64,000 nucleotides of DNA from Nageia nagi. Its lineage: Eukaryota > Pinophyta. The notes beneath the pieces are model-generated. The model searched no databases. It saw only the letters and a list, made by a program, of their open reading frames with translations, and was not told the origin of the DNA. The stretch lies in NCBI GenBank assembly GCA_050084985.1, contig JBITNC010000001.1, positions 2,480,001-2,544,000 on the forward strand, in the 5' to 3' direction. Below, piece by piece: positions 1 through 9,870 of this stretch. Position numbers and translations under genes: made by a program. Every line of letters begins with the position of its first letter. Position 1 is the first letter of the stretch.

Positions 1-960
1 AGCTTTTCATGCCAAGTCTAGGGATTATCTTCCACTGTTCTTTTGAGAATCTGGATCAAATTCTTGTTTGTAGACTCAACCAACCCATTACCCTGAGGGT
101 AATAATTCGAAGACATCTTCCAATAGATACCAAACCTCATGGCAAAATCAGTAACCTCTGCCCCATAAATGCTAAGCCATTATCTGAAATGATCATTTGG
201 GGAATACCATACCTAGTGATTAATTTCTCAATAAATTTTAGAATAGTCTTCTGATTTGCTTCCTTTATAGCCTCTGCTTTTGCCCATCTGGTGAAAAAGT
301 CTGTAGCGGTGAGAATGAATTTGTGCCCAAACTATGAATTGGGATTAATAACTCCAATAAAATCCAACCCCCATTATTGAAAAGGTTCTTCAGCCTGAAT
401 TGGTTCTAGCAGTAATGCTACACTTCTTTTCCTTCCCATGAATCTCTGACATTTCTCACAGCTCTAGGATTTTGTAAAGGCTTCTTTAAACATAGTAGGC
501 CAATAATATCCAGCTTGGATGATCTTACTCACCATTGTGTATCCTGAATAATGACCTCTAGATATTCTAGAATGAAATTCTTTGATCAGCTTTGCTATCT
601 TTATCATGGGTATGCATCTCAACAAAACACCATCATGATTCTTCTATACAGTACTTGATCTATCTCTGTGTAATTTTGATCATGTATCCTGAACTGCCTC
701 CTTTGGGATGCATTCATGTTAACAGGGAGCTTCTCAGACTCAAAATATCTACTTAATTAATCCATCTAATCATCTATTGTTTCTCATATCCTAGCTCTAG
801 GGTTTCTTGTTTGATAAAACATATCATCCCTTCATCCAATGGCATGGATTTTGCAAGCTGCTCACAAAGTGCTCTTCCTTTTATGAGCTTGGTAGGCCGA
901 ATCTCTACATCATACTTGAGGATTTTCGAAATCCAACCGAGTCTTCCTTCCCTAATTTCT
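1..960 (-). pseudogene. Ty3/gypsy integrase, element 1 (cut by the left edge)
   Basis: This is the 3' end of the pol region of element 1, read right to left. It would insert element cDNA into nuclear DNA. Visible on the minus strand are a C-E-K-C zinc-binding pair near 449-460, the first catalytic Asp in T-A-T-D-F-F near 299, the second in I-S-D-N-G near 183, and the conserved Y-Y-P-Q-G-N-G stretch at about 84-107. The first two Asp residues share a frame; the Y-Y-P-Q-G part is in another, so at least one frameshift lies between 107 and 182. A TAG precedes the C-E-K-C pair. The chromodomain or tail and the 3' LTR would lie left of the window. Assignment to gypsy integrase is firm; the exact start is not. 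Confidence 0.85.
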
Positions 961-1039
961 CCCTACATAATGTAAGATCTAACATTTGGATGAATGGTTA
1001 GGATCAAAACCTTACTCTGAGCTACATAATGCTTCAATT

Positions 1040-2500
1040 TACCAAGAGCTTTAAGAATTGCCAACACTTGTTTCTCAATAAATGTGTACTTTTACTCATA
1101 ATTACTCAAGTTCTAACTGAAAAATGCAATAGGGTATTCTTCATTTCTTTCATACCTCTGTGTTAAGATAGCTGCTACACTGGTATCAGAACCATAAGCA
1201 TATAGAATAAACTCTTTGCTAAAGTATAGGTTTCTTAGTACAGGAGCTTTAGTAATTACTGCCTTGATTTTTTGAAAAGCTTCTTTACCTTCTTTAGTCC
1301 ACACAAAAGGAGTATCTTTTTTTAACATCCAGGTGATGGGTTTGATAATACTTGAGAAATCCTAAATGAATCTCCTGACAAAATTAATTTGACCAAGAAA
1401 GGACTGTAGGGACTTATTATTGGATGGAAGAACTAAGTCATTTATTACTTTAATCCTATCTGGATCAATAGCCCAACCTTCTTTTGAAATAACATGACCC
1501 AGTAATTTTCCCTCATCTACTGCAAAAACTAACTTTTAGGGTTCAAAGATATGTCGTACCTTTTAAATTTGATGAATGCCTACTCTAGGTGTTGAACATG
1601 TAAATTTTTGTCATGTGAGAAAATAGTAATATCATCAAGATACACCAATACACTCTTGTTTACTAACTCTCCGAAGGCATGATCCATAGCTCTTTGGAAA
1701 GTAGCTCCTGCATTGGATAGTCTAAAAGGCATTCTCTGAAAAGAAAATGTGCCCCATTTAGTTGTAAAATCTATTTTAAATTAATCTTCATTTTGGACCT
1801 AAACCTGATTGTACCTGGAGAAACCATCTATCAAAGAGAACTTTTCGACACCAGCTATAGTATTTAGTATCTATTCCATTGGTGGTAAGGGATAGTGATC
1901 TTTCAAAGATACTCTATTTAAGCCCCAGAAATCCATACACAACCTTATATCACCATTTTTCTTTCAAATAGGCACAAGATTAGCTACCCAAGTGGAATGC
2001 TTGATGGGATAAATTATCCCAGCCTTGTACATTTTCAGAACCTCCTGCTTCATGGCAACTTCAATATTAGGGTTTACTGGTCTTTGTTTTTATCTGATTG
2101 GTTTAGCATCATCTATCAACTCAATTATATGTTGTATCACTAATCTATCAAAAACCTTTGAATCATCATAAGACCAAGAAAAAACATCAACATATGTTTT
2201 GCATAATTGTACAATTTCCTGAATCTATTCTGGAGTATTAGATATACCAATTTTTAATGACTTACCTGGAAAAACTTCATGTTCTTTATAGTTATCTGGG
2301 TTTATATTCATACCTCTTCTTTTTACTTGGTCACTCCTATCAAATAATCCTTCGAATGGAATCAAATCCTTAGGGATTTTATTATTGTTTAGTTGAATTA
2401 TGTCTTGCTCCCTAAAAACTTCAGAGTCCTCTTCACCTACTGCATGACATATAGTTTGTTGTAATAAAAATTGGTTAATTTGAGCCTCATCTCGGAACAC
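1040..2500 (-). pseudogene. Ty3/gypsy reverse transcriptase plus RNase H, element 1
   Basis: Read right to left. A linker at 2225-2500 is followed by the RT entry motif (V-F-S-W-S-Y-D-D, about 2150-2190) typical of the Tat/Athila branch. The RT fingers and palm follow, with the catalytic Y-L-D-D at 1631-1642. The RNase H begins near 1328 with the usual F-x-W-T-x-E-G-K-E-A-F-Q-K-I-K block, then A-P-V-L and a weakened first catalytic region (A-Y-G-S-D) near 1190-1210. Several in-frame stops interrupt it. Together these domains would copy element RNA into DNA inside the cytoplasmic particle. It lies downstream of the protease and the extra RNase H and upstream of the integrase. Confidence 0.88.
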
Positions 2501-2539
2501 CTACCAAAAGGAATCATTATCCAGAATTGGTGGCCTAAA

Positions 2540-3000
2540 AATGAGCTAAACACCCTTCCTCCAGAACCAGTCATTGGTAGGATCAAAACTGGCTCCCATT
2601 TGTGCTAAGGTGTTAGCTTCTTGGTTGAATTTCCTTGGGATAGACTAAATATGTAATGCTTCAAAATGCTCAAATAGATCCCAAACCTGATTCCTGTAAG
2701 ATTTCAAATAATGATGTGTGACTAAACATTTACCTGTCACTTGTTTCATGATCAACTCTGAATCCCCTTCGATCTTTAAACACTAAATTTTCATTTTGAT
2801 GGCTTATTCTAGTCCAAGGCAAAGAAATTCATATTCTATTGCATTATTGGAACATAACCAGGTGAGTCTGAAAGAAAATTTATGTACCTTACCAATTGGG
2901 TTGGTCAGGATAATTCCAGATCTGGATCCATTTTTGGATTTTACCCCATCAAAAGACATCTCCCAAATTTCATTTCTCTAAAAATCTTCCCTTGTGAGTT
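2540..3000 (-). pseudogene. Additional plant-type RNase H domain (RVT_3-like), element 1
   Basis: A continuous minus-strand frame of about 150 codons reads as a cellular/plant-type RNase H, distinct from the retroviral-type RNase H after RT. Catalytic residues are visible: the Asp of S-F-D-G (about 2947), the Glu of A-I-E-Y-E (about 2832), the Asp of G-D-S-E-L (about 2763), and a C-terminal F-N-Q-E-A-N-T-L-A-Q block (about 2600-2630) in which the usual Asp of A-D is Asn. Stops TAA and TAG interrupt it near 2810, 2785 and 2645. Extra RNase H domains of this kind are known in plant Tat elements, where as I recall they follow the RT-linked RNase H. Here the domain lies between protease and RT. 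Domain identity is firm. Confidence 0.85.
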
Positions 3001-3109
3001 CCAAGATGAAAGATTCTGGTTCTATTAAACAATAATTTCCAAGCTCCAGGTTGTAGATAGTGTTGAGCATACTCATACTACAAGGGTATTTGGTTTGTAG
3101 TTCTTCCAG

Positions 3110-3736
3110 CTATTCATCTGATTCTTCCAATTTGCCAAAGATTACACAAATCTCCTCTTTTTTCTCTACGTGAAACTCAAAAATTTCCTCATTATTCAGT
3201 CTTACCCTCTTATTTCCACAAGGGATCAAATAATGGGTGTAGTCCATTGCTAGATAACCCTCTATTTTAGCTGTAAATTCTCTAGACAGACATAGCCTGA
3301 ACAAAGGGGGCAACTCAACAACTACCACTTCTTGAGTAATAATTACAGAGGGACACTTATGTATTTTTAGGACTATATATTTGATCACTCCTATTATTTT
3401 GACAGGTGTGGAATCCAGTTGTAGTACTCCAGTGGATGTTCTTGTCATAGGCAACCCCATCACATCGCACACTACTTTAGGCATCATAGTAGTAGCTACC
3501 CTAGAATCAACCAGACAATTATGAAGTACATATCCTTTGATTTGCAAATTCATATAAAAAGCCAGAGGTTTGTTCTTTCCCATCCCTGGATATTTTGATG
3601 TCTCAAAAAGATTAAGCACTCTTTCCATTCCTTCATTCAATGCTATAAGAGACATTTTTAGTAAATCAATTTGCCCAAGAATTTTTAAAGCTTTAAACAA
3701 GGACACTCTTGCAGGAGTTCTCTTTAGCTCCACCAT
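3110..3736 (-). pseudogene. Retroviral-type aspartic protease, element 1
   Basis: An open minus-strand stretch of 208 codons. It contains a retropepsin active-site region, N-C-L-V-D-S-R-V-A-T-T-M-M-P, near 3480-3520. The active-site triad D-S-G/D-T-G is changed to D-S-R, a single G-to-A change that should abolish activity. A second conserved block (L-Q-L-D-S-T and following hydrophobic strands) fits the flap and C-terminal half of the fold. The enzyme would cleave the Gag-Pol polyprotein. It is followed (leftwards) by the extra RNase H and preceded by Gag. Confidence 0.8.
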
Positions 3737-4189
3737 AATGTTGAACTCTAGGATAGCTGAAGGTTTGCCAATTTTATTTCTAAATCTATCGGTAAATCTT
3801 TCTTGAAGCTATAGAGTATCATCTTTTCTCTGATGCTTGGTGAGTGAAGGGAACCTTAACTTCCAAAGATTTTGATCACTAGCTTTAGGTGTCAGTTTGG
3901 TTTCCAGAAATGGGAATTTTTGGGAAACTGTCTCCTTTTCTGGGGTCTTTTCCTTAGAACTAGAAATTGCATCTTACTTTTTAGGAATCACTAAATTGAA
4001 ACTCTTTTGGGATTCAACTTTTCTTTCCAGAATACCGAAGATTAGGGGTTTTTTCCTGATCTTATTTCCACAACAAAAACTCCTATATCCACTGGTGCAA
4101 AATTCATTAGGTTCACATCTTGGTTCATGTCATCAGCTATGCCAGGCAGAGGAATACCCCCACTTCTTGATAAATACTCTTGGTATTGA
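3737..4189 (-). pseudogene. Gag/protease linker of element 1
   Basis: Degenerate coding sequence between the nucleocapsid-like end of Gag and the protease. Minus-strand translation is Lys/Ser-rich with several TAG/TAA stops and no motif I can name. Its place between two identified domains of the same polyprotein is the only support. Confidence 0.5.
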
Positions 4190-5436
4190 TAAACAGGACA
4201 TGTTATTTATTCATGAGCATCATTGCAAGACAAACACAAACCAATGGCTGACCCAGAAGAGGAAGCTTGGTCTACATCCTCATTTAACACATGCTGAGCC
4301 TTTTCTATAGTAGGATAAGGATAACTTCTTACATTGCTTTTCCTACATAGAATGGTAATCTGATTTTCCATATTCCTACATACATTTTGGAGTTCCTGAA
4401 TCTCTGTCAATGAAGCTACCCCTTGATTCATATTAGGCTGAGGAGGGGCTGGTAAGGCCAAGGGAGCGCTAGGGACTGGCAAGGTTGATGGCCACTATTG
4501 AACAGGGACAGGAATACTGGCCAGAGGTGGAACCAAACTAACTACTTGAGGTCTCAAAATTTGCTTTTGGGAAGTTACTAGAAAATAAGGCATTAGCATG
4601 CGACTTGGCAATTTTCTTACTGAAATAAGATAGGCTTCAGCATATATTGCTTGTCTATAGACATCCGAGAAAGTATTTACTCCAGAATTTTGGATTTGTA
4701 GAGAGAGATCTAGAGGAAAGGCTTTCAGGTAATACATTAGGGCTTGAAATTGTTGAGGCCTAACTGGCATTGGGACTCTCATCCAAGTTTTTTGGAATCT
4801 AATGTTGAAATCAAGGATATTTTCTTGCTCATATCTTTTGATTGAAGTGAATTATGTTAACAGAGAAAAAGGATCTCCTAATTCATTAAATTCCAAGATA
4901 AATGGCTCTACCAGTTGAGCCTAAGTGGTTATAGATCCATTAGGAAGGCCCTTGTACCAATCTAGGACCTTTCCTTTGAAATACTGAGCCAGTAATCTCA
5001 CCATGACATCTTCATGTTGAATATTATGAATCTTAGCTAGACCAGCTAAATCAACATAATGCTCATAAGCCATTTTCTCTAAGGTTGCATCAAACTCCAA
5101 AAGGGTTTTGAAAACATTTGTTGGGATGTCGTGCAACATGGCTAGGGCTATTGGTACCCCATTCTCCCATGCTGAATAAATATTTTGAGCTGGATTAGCC
5201 ATTTTAAGAGAGGTATTTTTGGTGTGAATATTGAATGGTTCTGGCTTGGTAAATGATTTTAAGGTGTTGATACTATTCAGAGAATTGGACTTGATCAGGG
5301 TCTTTCTCTTAGGAGCATCAAATGTTCTAAAATTTGGTGCTTCTTTTGCTGCTCTGGTTCTAGATCTAGTCCACATAAACTCTAGGTTGCAAAAGAAAAT
5401 AAAAGGTTCAAAAGCACATATGATATTTACAAACAA
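4190..5436 (-). pseudogene. Ty3/gypsy Gag, element 1
   Basis: Three minus-strand open stretches (4921-5436, 4495-4782, 4207-4482) form one decayed Gag. The first begins shortly after the putative primer-binding region and contains M-W-T-R-S-R-T-R and a capsid-like helix block ending L-A-Q-Y-F-K-G-K-V-L-D-W-Y. The second has the W-x-x-F-R-Q-A-I-Y-A-E-A-Y type helices of the retrotransposon gag family. The third is Pro-rich and ends near a degenerate zinc knuckle (C-L-S-C-N-D-A-H). Internal TAG stops fall where CAG would be expected. Gag would form the virus-like particle. The start at 5436 is uncertain, since an ATG codon near 5350 is also possible. Confidence 0.78.
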
Positions 5437-5521
5437 TTTGCTTTAATACATACCATAGATAGTGCTTCAGCAGAGTCACCAATAAGTTTCTTTGTGTCCC
5501 ACCAAGCGTGCCAAAAAGAAA
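5437..5521 (-). other. Candidate primer-binding region of element 1
   Basis: Read on the minus strand, sequence just inside the LTR-like block contains TGGCACGCTTGGTGGGAC (about 5497-5514), and about 15 bases further on TTGGTGACTCTGCTGAAG. Both resemble leader sequences that follow 5' LTRs of plant Tat-type gypsy elements. Lying directly upstream of gag, this supports a minus-strand 5' LTR at 5522-6179. The matching tRNA was not identified. Confidence 0.45.
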
Positions 5522-5850
5522 TGATGATGTCATAGAAGAAAGGATAGTCATAGTTTTGGTAAAGACCAGGTTCTGAAGATGGTGAGGTCAGCAAGGGGTA
5601 ATTGAAAAGCTAGAGTTAGTGAATAAAGCATGTCAAAGTGAAATGATGATGTCACAAAAGAAAGGATAATTATAGTTTTGGAAAAGACCGAGTTCCAGAG
5701 AAGGTGAGGTCAACAAGAGATAATTGAAGAGCTAGAGTCCATAAATTAAGTGTTCTAGAAGTAGTGTTCCAGAATAAAATGATGATTTCATGAAGGAAAA
5801 GATAGTCACATTTTTGGTAAGAAATAGATCCTAGAGGAGGTGATACCTGC
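5518..5850. repeat. Three diverged tandem copies, about 122-136 bp period
   Basis: Copies start at 5518, 5640 and 5776, each beginning with an [G/A]AAATGATGAT core, then a GGATAGTCATAG-like core and GGTGAGGTCA-like core. They fall inside the LTR-like block, where repeated U3 motifs are common. Confidence 0.8.
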
Positions 5851-6179
5851 AAAAGGCAGAATCTTAGTTTTGAGAAGATGTTACCTTCCATGACCTTCTC
5901 AATTTTGTAACATTCAGACAAGTGGCATATATAGATGATGATAGTTAGAAGTGGCCAAGATCTTGAGGCCATTTTTTTGTAACCATTCTATTTTCATTTT
6001 CTTGTAACTATTATTTTTTTAGTATAAGTGTATGAAAATAAAGTGAAGAATGGTTGAAAGCCCTAGTTTTTCTCTTTACATTTGTTCTCTAAGACTGATA
6101 ATTTTTATCAGTAATATGATACCATCTTGACCTTTCTTATCTAGCACTTGTAATTATTATTCTTAATTACGTTACATGG
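5522..6179. repeat. LTR-like block, orientation unresolved
   Basis: The block starts TGATGATGTCA and ends ACGTTACA, so it has TG...CA ends on either strand. Minus-strand reading makes it the 5' LTR of gypsy element 1, because the candidate primer site and gag follow directly. Plus-strand reading is also attractive: TATAAGTG near 6022, AATAAAG near 6040 and a primer-site-like TGGTGGCAGCTTGG immediately after 6179. No second copy lies in the window, so the boundaries rest on end motifs only. The left third is made of diverged tandem copies. Confidence 0.5.
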
Positions 6180-7384
6180 TGGCAGCTTGGCATGTTTTCT
6201 GGATGATAATTATGAGTTGTTAGCATAACTGTGTTTGCATACATGGTAGAGTAAAGCTGGGAAACTACTAGAGAGTGAGAGCTTGTACTGTAGCTGCTAC
6301 ATTAGATTCAACCCAAGGTTTCACACCCTATGAAAGCCCACGTTGAACTAGTGATTCACCTTTACTTTCTCTCTCATTACCCTAAGCCCTTTGCTTAAAT
6401 TCTTTGCACTCTACTCCTTTTATTTTCTTTCCTGTTACTTCTCTTATACCGAATAGATAAGGAACCGACCTTCTCTGGAGATCAGAGTGTCACCATAGTC
6501 TGTTCTTGATTTACTTTGGTTGAGATTGTTCATGGTGCATATATTACACAATCCTAATCAACACTCCCCTTTTATACAATTTTGGGGGCTAAAATTGGAG
6601 AGTATTACAACTAGAAAATTTGATAAAAAAAAAAAACCTATTTTTAGATACCCATTAACCTCCTTGATCTTCTTGTCAAATTTGAGCTCAAATGGTTGTA
6701 AAAATCTCTCAAAAATGAGCTTTGAAATCAAAACAATATGCTCTCTAGAATGTTTCAAGCTGATAGAATTACTCAACCTAATAATAGGACCTTAGGCAAA
6801 TCAAAAATCACTAAAAACCTTAGAAAACACCAAAAATACATTAAAAAAACCTAACATTGGGTGGGTGCACTGTGGTGATGACACATGGCATGTGCTGGGA
6901 AGAAGTCAACTTGGTTGACTAGTAGCTTAGCTAACGATTAGGTGGTGGCATGGTGGTTTAGCTGGTAGTGAACAGATGTATGATCATGGTTTTGGTTAGC
7001 AATCATGGCTGGCTATCTCATTCATGTGGGTGGTCTCCAATAGGCAGTCTCCATGTGATTTTCACCCACCTCACCTCCACGTTGGCAATCACATGATCAA
7101 CCTTCTCCTATGTAGTCCTCCCCGGTGGCAGGTCCCACCTTCTTCATTGGTTTCCAAAAAAAAACATTTGATTATATTTTTTTTTAATTTTTTTTAATCC
7201 CCCTTTTTTTTCAAAATACATAAACTGAATTAATACCATATCTTCCACATATGGACTCGGATTCATGATCCAAAAGAAGCATAAAAAAGTTGAAGGCAAG
7301 ATGATCACAATGAACATACTGAAATGGATATTACTGAATGTCAAAGGGATCCAAATTTTGGATCATTTAGCTTGTTTGTTATTT
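6180..7384. other. No gene recognised (spacer)
   Basis: I see no coding frame with family resemblance on either strand. 6880-7140 is locally richer in G and C than its surroundings, with repeated GTGG/CCAC words and a GTCAACTTGGTTGAC inverted repeat at about 6906. 7145-7205 is poly-A/T rich. It may include leader sequence of a lost plus-strand element if the preceding LTR is plus-oriented. Confidence 0.5.
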
Positions 7385-8190
7385 ATTTATTTTTCATATC
7401 ATGCACTAGATTTGGAGATAATTAGTGTTCTATCAAACCACCTTGCTTGAAATTAGTTTGATTTTGAGGGACATACATTTTTTTCAAGGTATCCTTTTTA
7501 GGTCATTCTTTTTTTGGATATTCCTTTCCAACCATATAATATTCTCCATACTTTGTATAAACATTTCCACCTCCATCAATGATCCTGTGGTGCACTTACC
7601 CAATATTCTTTAGCAGTAGTTTGTGAATATATTCACTTTCACCTAAGATTTTCCATATTTACTTTGCTCTAATTTGTATGGGTATTTAATTTATACAAAG
7701 TATACCAATCAAATTTTTTTGAAATTATTATTTTGTAACTATCCATACAATCCTATTTTGATGAACCATAACTATCAATTCACTAAGATTCAATAGATAT
7801 TGATAACTCCTTTTGAGTTGATTGATTACTCATTGTAAATTATAATTCAATAAATTTATAATAGTTTAAAATTAAACATAATTTTTTTATTTATACTTAT
7901 CAAAATCACCACTCTTTGGAACCTATTCATGTTACATGACCATCATGGTGACTAAATTACAACCTAGTGATCTTAACTTCAAAAGAAAATTGCTAGAGGT
8001 TTTCACATTGGATTAACATGTGTGTGTACTCATTATAAAGTTATATTTAATACCTTTACAAATCAGAAATAATAATTTATATTTTTATCAAGTTTAGTTT
8101 GGTGTTTTTTGCAATTTTGTTAGCCTATCTTTCTTGAAGGTTGAACATCAATTTTGTAGTCGCTAACTCCTCCAACCTTCAAAATATTCA
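7385..8190 (+). repeat. 5' LTR fragment of copia element 2
   Basis: This block is repeated in the same orientation at about 22540-23386 (roughly three quarters identical by eye, with small indels). It ends TATTCA and is followed by a primer-binding site, so it is the right part of a 5' LTR. The left part of the LTR, present in the 3' copy from 21967, is missing here. High divergence makes it the oldest LTR pair in this stack, as expected for the host of two nested elements. Confidence 0.75.
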
Positions 8191-8192
8191 AT

Positions 8193-8246
8193 TGGTATTA
8201 GAGATTTAGTCTCTAAATATTCAAAAATTTATTTGGTATTAGAGCC
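8193..8246 (+). other. Primer-binding site of element 2, partly duplicated
   Basis: TGGTATTAGAGA at 8193 and TGGTATTAGAGCC at 8234 both resemble TGGTATCAGAGC, the initiator-Met tRNA complement used by most plant copia elements, with the CpA-context C changed to T. The two sites are 41 bp apart in a short local duplication. The second continues the usual way (AGCC) and is probably the original or better copy. Confidence 0.75.
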
Positions 8247-8266
8247 TATTATTTTCAAAGGGCTAA

Positions 8267-9283
8267 TGTAGACTCTAAATTATGATTTACTATAATAAAT
8301 ATAACATAAATCTATAATATAGGATACAAATCACTTATCTAGGTTGTCTAAATAAAACCAAGAAACCTAATATGAGAAGTAAGCAATCCTAAAAAAGATA
8401 GCATGATTATGTAAATAATTGCATCAAATTTAGGATGAAGCCATAATGATATTCAAATTACCTAGATCAATGTTCAATTCTCTCCAAATCTGTAGCTCTA
8501 GATCGGAAATAAGCATGATGCAAAAGATGTGTGAATAGTTTAGAATTATAATGTCAACACCTTAAAACCTCCAAAATTAGGATGCATGTAAATGATAGCA
8601 AGTAGATAAAGCTTAAGTCATAACAAATTCTAATATAAGTGAAATTTAAATATAGTGTCAATGTAATGTAGCTGATGTATGGACAACCACATATCAAAGA
8701 GATTTGATAGGGGTTATTGTGTTGTGCACCTTCTTTTATACCTGTAAGGAAAAAAGGGTGAGTGAGAGCTGAATTTGGAATAATAATAATAATCTCAATA
8801 GAATTATATAAAAACATGCAATATTAATTATATTCTCAAGATAATTCTATATATAAACATGACTAATAACTATTAGCCTTGAGTAACACATATTTAGCAT
8901 TTAATTAGCACATTAGTCTTGATATTATAGATATTTGCATGATTTATTTATTTATTTATTTTTATGAAATCATTCTTGTGAGCCAATTTCTTGGAATTTG
9001 ATTTTGTTTATCAGGGGTTCTCTTCCATCAAAGTCACTTAGGAGTCATACCCTATCTCATCCATGCCAACATGGTCACCCATTGGTTGGACTTAGCATAT
9101 CTACATGATGTGAGGGGGGGAGAGTTTTGAACCTGAGATCTCTATTTTTCAACTTGAGAGTTTTATATTCCCACTTCTCTCCAACTCCCCTCACATCATT
9201 GGATATATTTGCATGATTTAAATAATACATAGCATAGATACTTAAAATTTAATTTATTAATAAATTATTTTTATTCATCTACA
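8267..9283 (-). repeat. 3' LTR of non-coding element 3 (with SINE insert)
   Basis: Starts TGTAGACTC and ends ATCTACA. Apart from a 256-bp insert (8946-9201) it matches 12567-13325 throughout in the same order, at over 80% by eye. The LTR ends form a short inverted repeat TGTAGAC/GTCTACA. A purine tract immediately right of it, read on the minus strand, makes this the 3' LTR of a minus-oriented element. The element sits between the primer site and gag of copia element 2. Confidence 0.85.
8946..9201 (-). mobile_element. SINE insertion in the LTR of element 3
   Basis: The 256-bp insert is flanked by GATATTTGCATGATTT (8930-8945) and GATATATTTGCATGATTT (9202-9219), a 16-18 bp target duplication. 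The sister LTR at about 13231-13255 holds the uninterrupted site. Read on the minus strand, the insert begins near 9201, has an A-box-like TGGAGAGAAGTGG (about 9170) and a B-box-like GGTTCAAAACT (about 9125) some 45 bases apart as in tRNA-derived Pol III promoters, and ends in an A-rich (AAAT)n tail at 8946-8965. No coding capacity. It would have been mobilised by LINE enzymes. The family name is unknown to me. Confidence 0.82.
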
Positions 9284-9297
9284 TTTTGCCCCTCTTT
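9284..9297 (-). other. Polypurine tract of element 3
   Basis: Minus strand AAAGAGGGGCAAAA lies immediately before the TGTAGA LTR start. It fixes the minus orientation of the element and would prime plus-strand DNA synthesis. Confidence 0.75.
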
Positions 9298-9625
9298 GGA
9301 TATGTAATGAAAAACATTGAAATTGCATAATACAAAGAATGAAAGAGAAGTATATAAATAATTTTCAATTGAATTTAAAGAGCAATTCCTTGAATGGTTT
9401 TTGAATGTCATCAACTTATTGCCTCCTTCATATCCCCTTTTGATTTGATTTCCCTAGAAAAGCTTTATTAATGCGGAAGTCAAGGCACAAATAGATTGTG
9501 AGATATTGCTTATAAAACATGAAAAAACATACCCACATAGATCATATATATTAAATGAATATAGTATTGCAAAATAACAATATGAAAATTACAACATGAT
9601 GACAATGATCATAACATGATGATAA

Positions 9626-9690
9626 CATTATATAACATAACATAACATGATATAATATAACATGACATAACATAACATAACATGATATAA
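9626..9690. repeat. (ATAACAT)-type microsatellite
   Basis: Imperfect runs of ACATA/ATAACAT over about 65 bp inside element 3. Confidence 0.85.
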
Positions 9691-9693
9691 AAG

Positions 9694-9870
9694 TTTGCTT
9701 GTATCCCCAAGGAAGTGGCTACTTTCTTTCCCCAAATTAATATGAGTTTCATTATTTTGCTTATGTCCCCAAAAAAATGGGTACTATTTTCCCCAAAGTA
9801 ATAAGGGTTTGATTATTTTTGCTTATACCCCAAAGCAAAGTGGTACTTTATTGCACCAAAGTAATAAGGG
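9694..9870. repeat. Three tandem copies, about 53-63 bp
   Basis: Units end near 9746, 9807 and 9870. Each has TTTTGCTTAT[A/G] then CCCCAA, a GGTACT core and a second CCCAAA. Copies 2 and 3 both end GTAATAAGGG. Minisatellite-like array in the non-coding interior of element 3. Confidence 0.8.

Noticed and set aside
7385-8190. Taking this repeat and 22540-23386 as a segmental duplication of host DNA
   Set aside because: The primer site after the first copy and the purine tract before the second fit LTRs of the copia element lying between.
9100-9140. tRNA gene on the minus strand around the B-box-like GGTTCAAAACT
   Set aside because: No cloverleaf can be folded by eye; the context (long target duplication, A-rich tail, empty site) fits a SINE.
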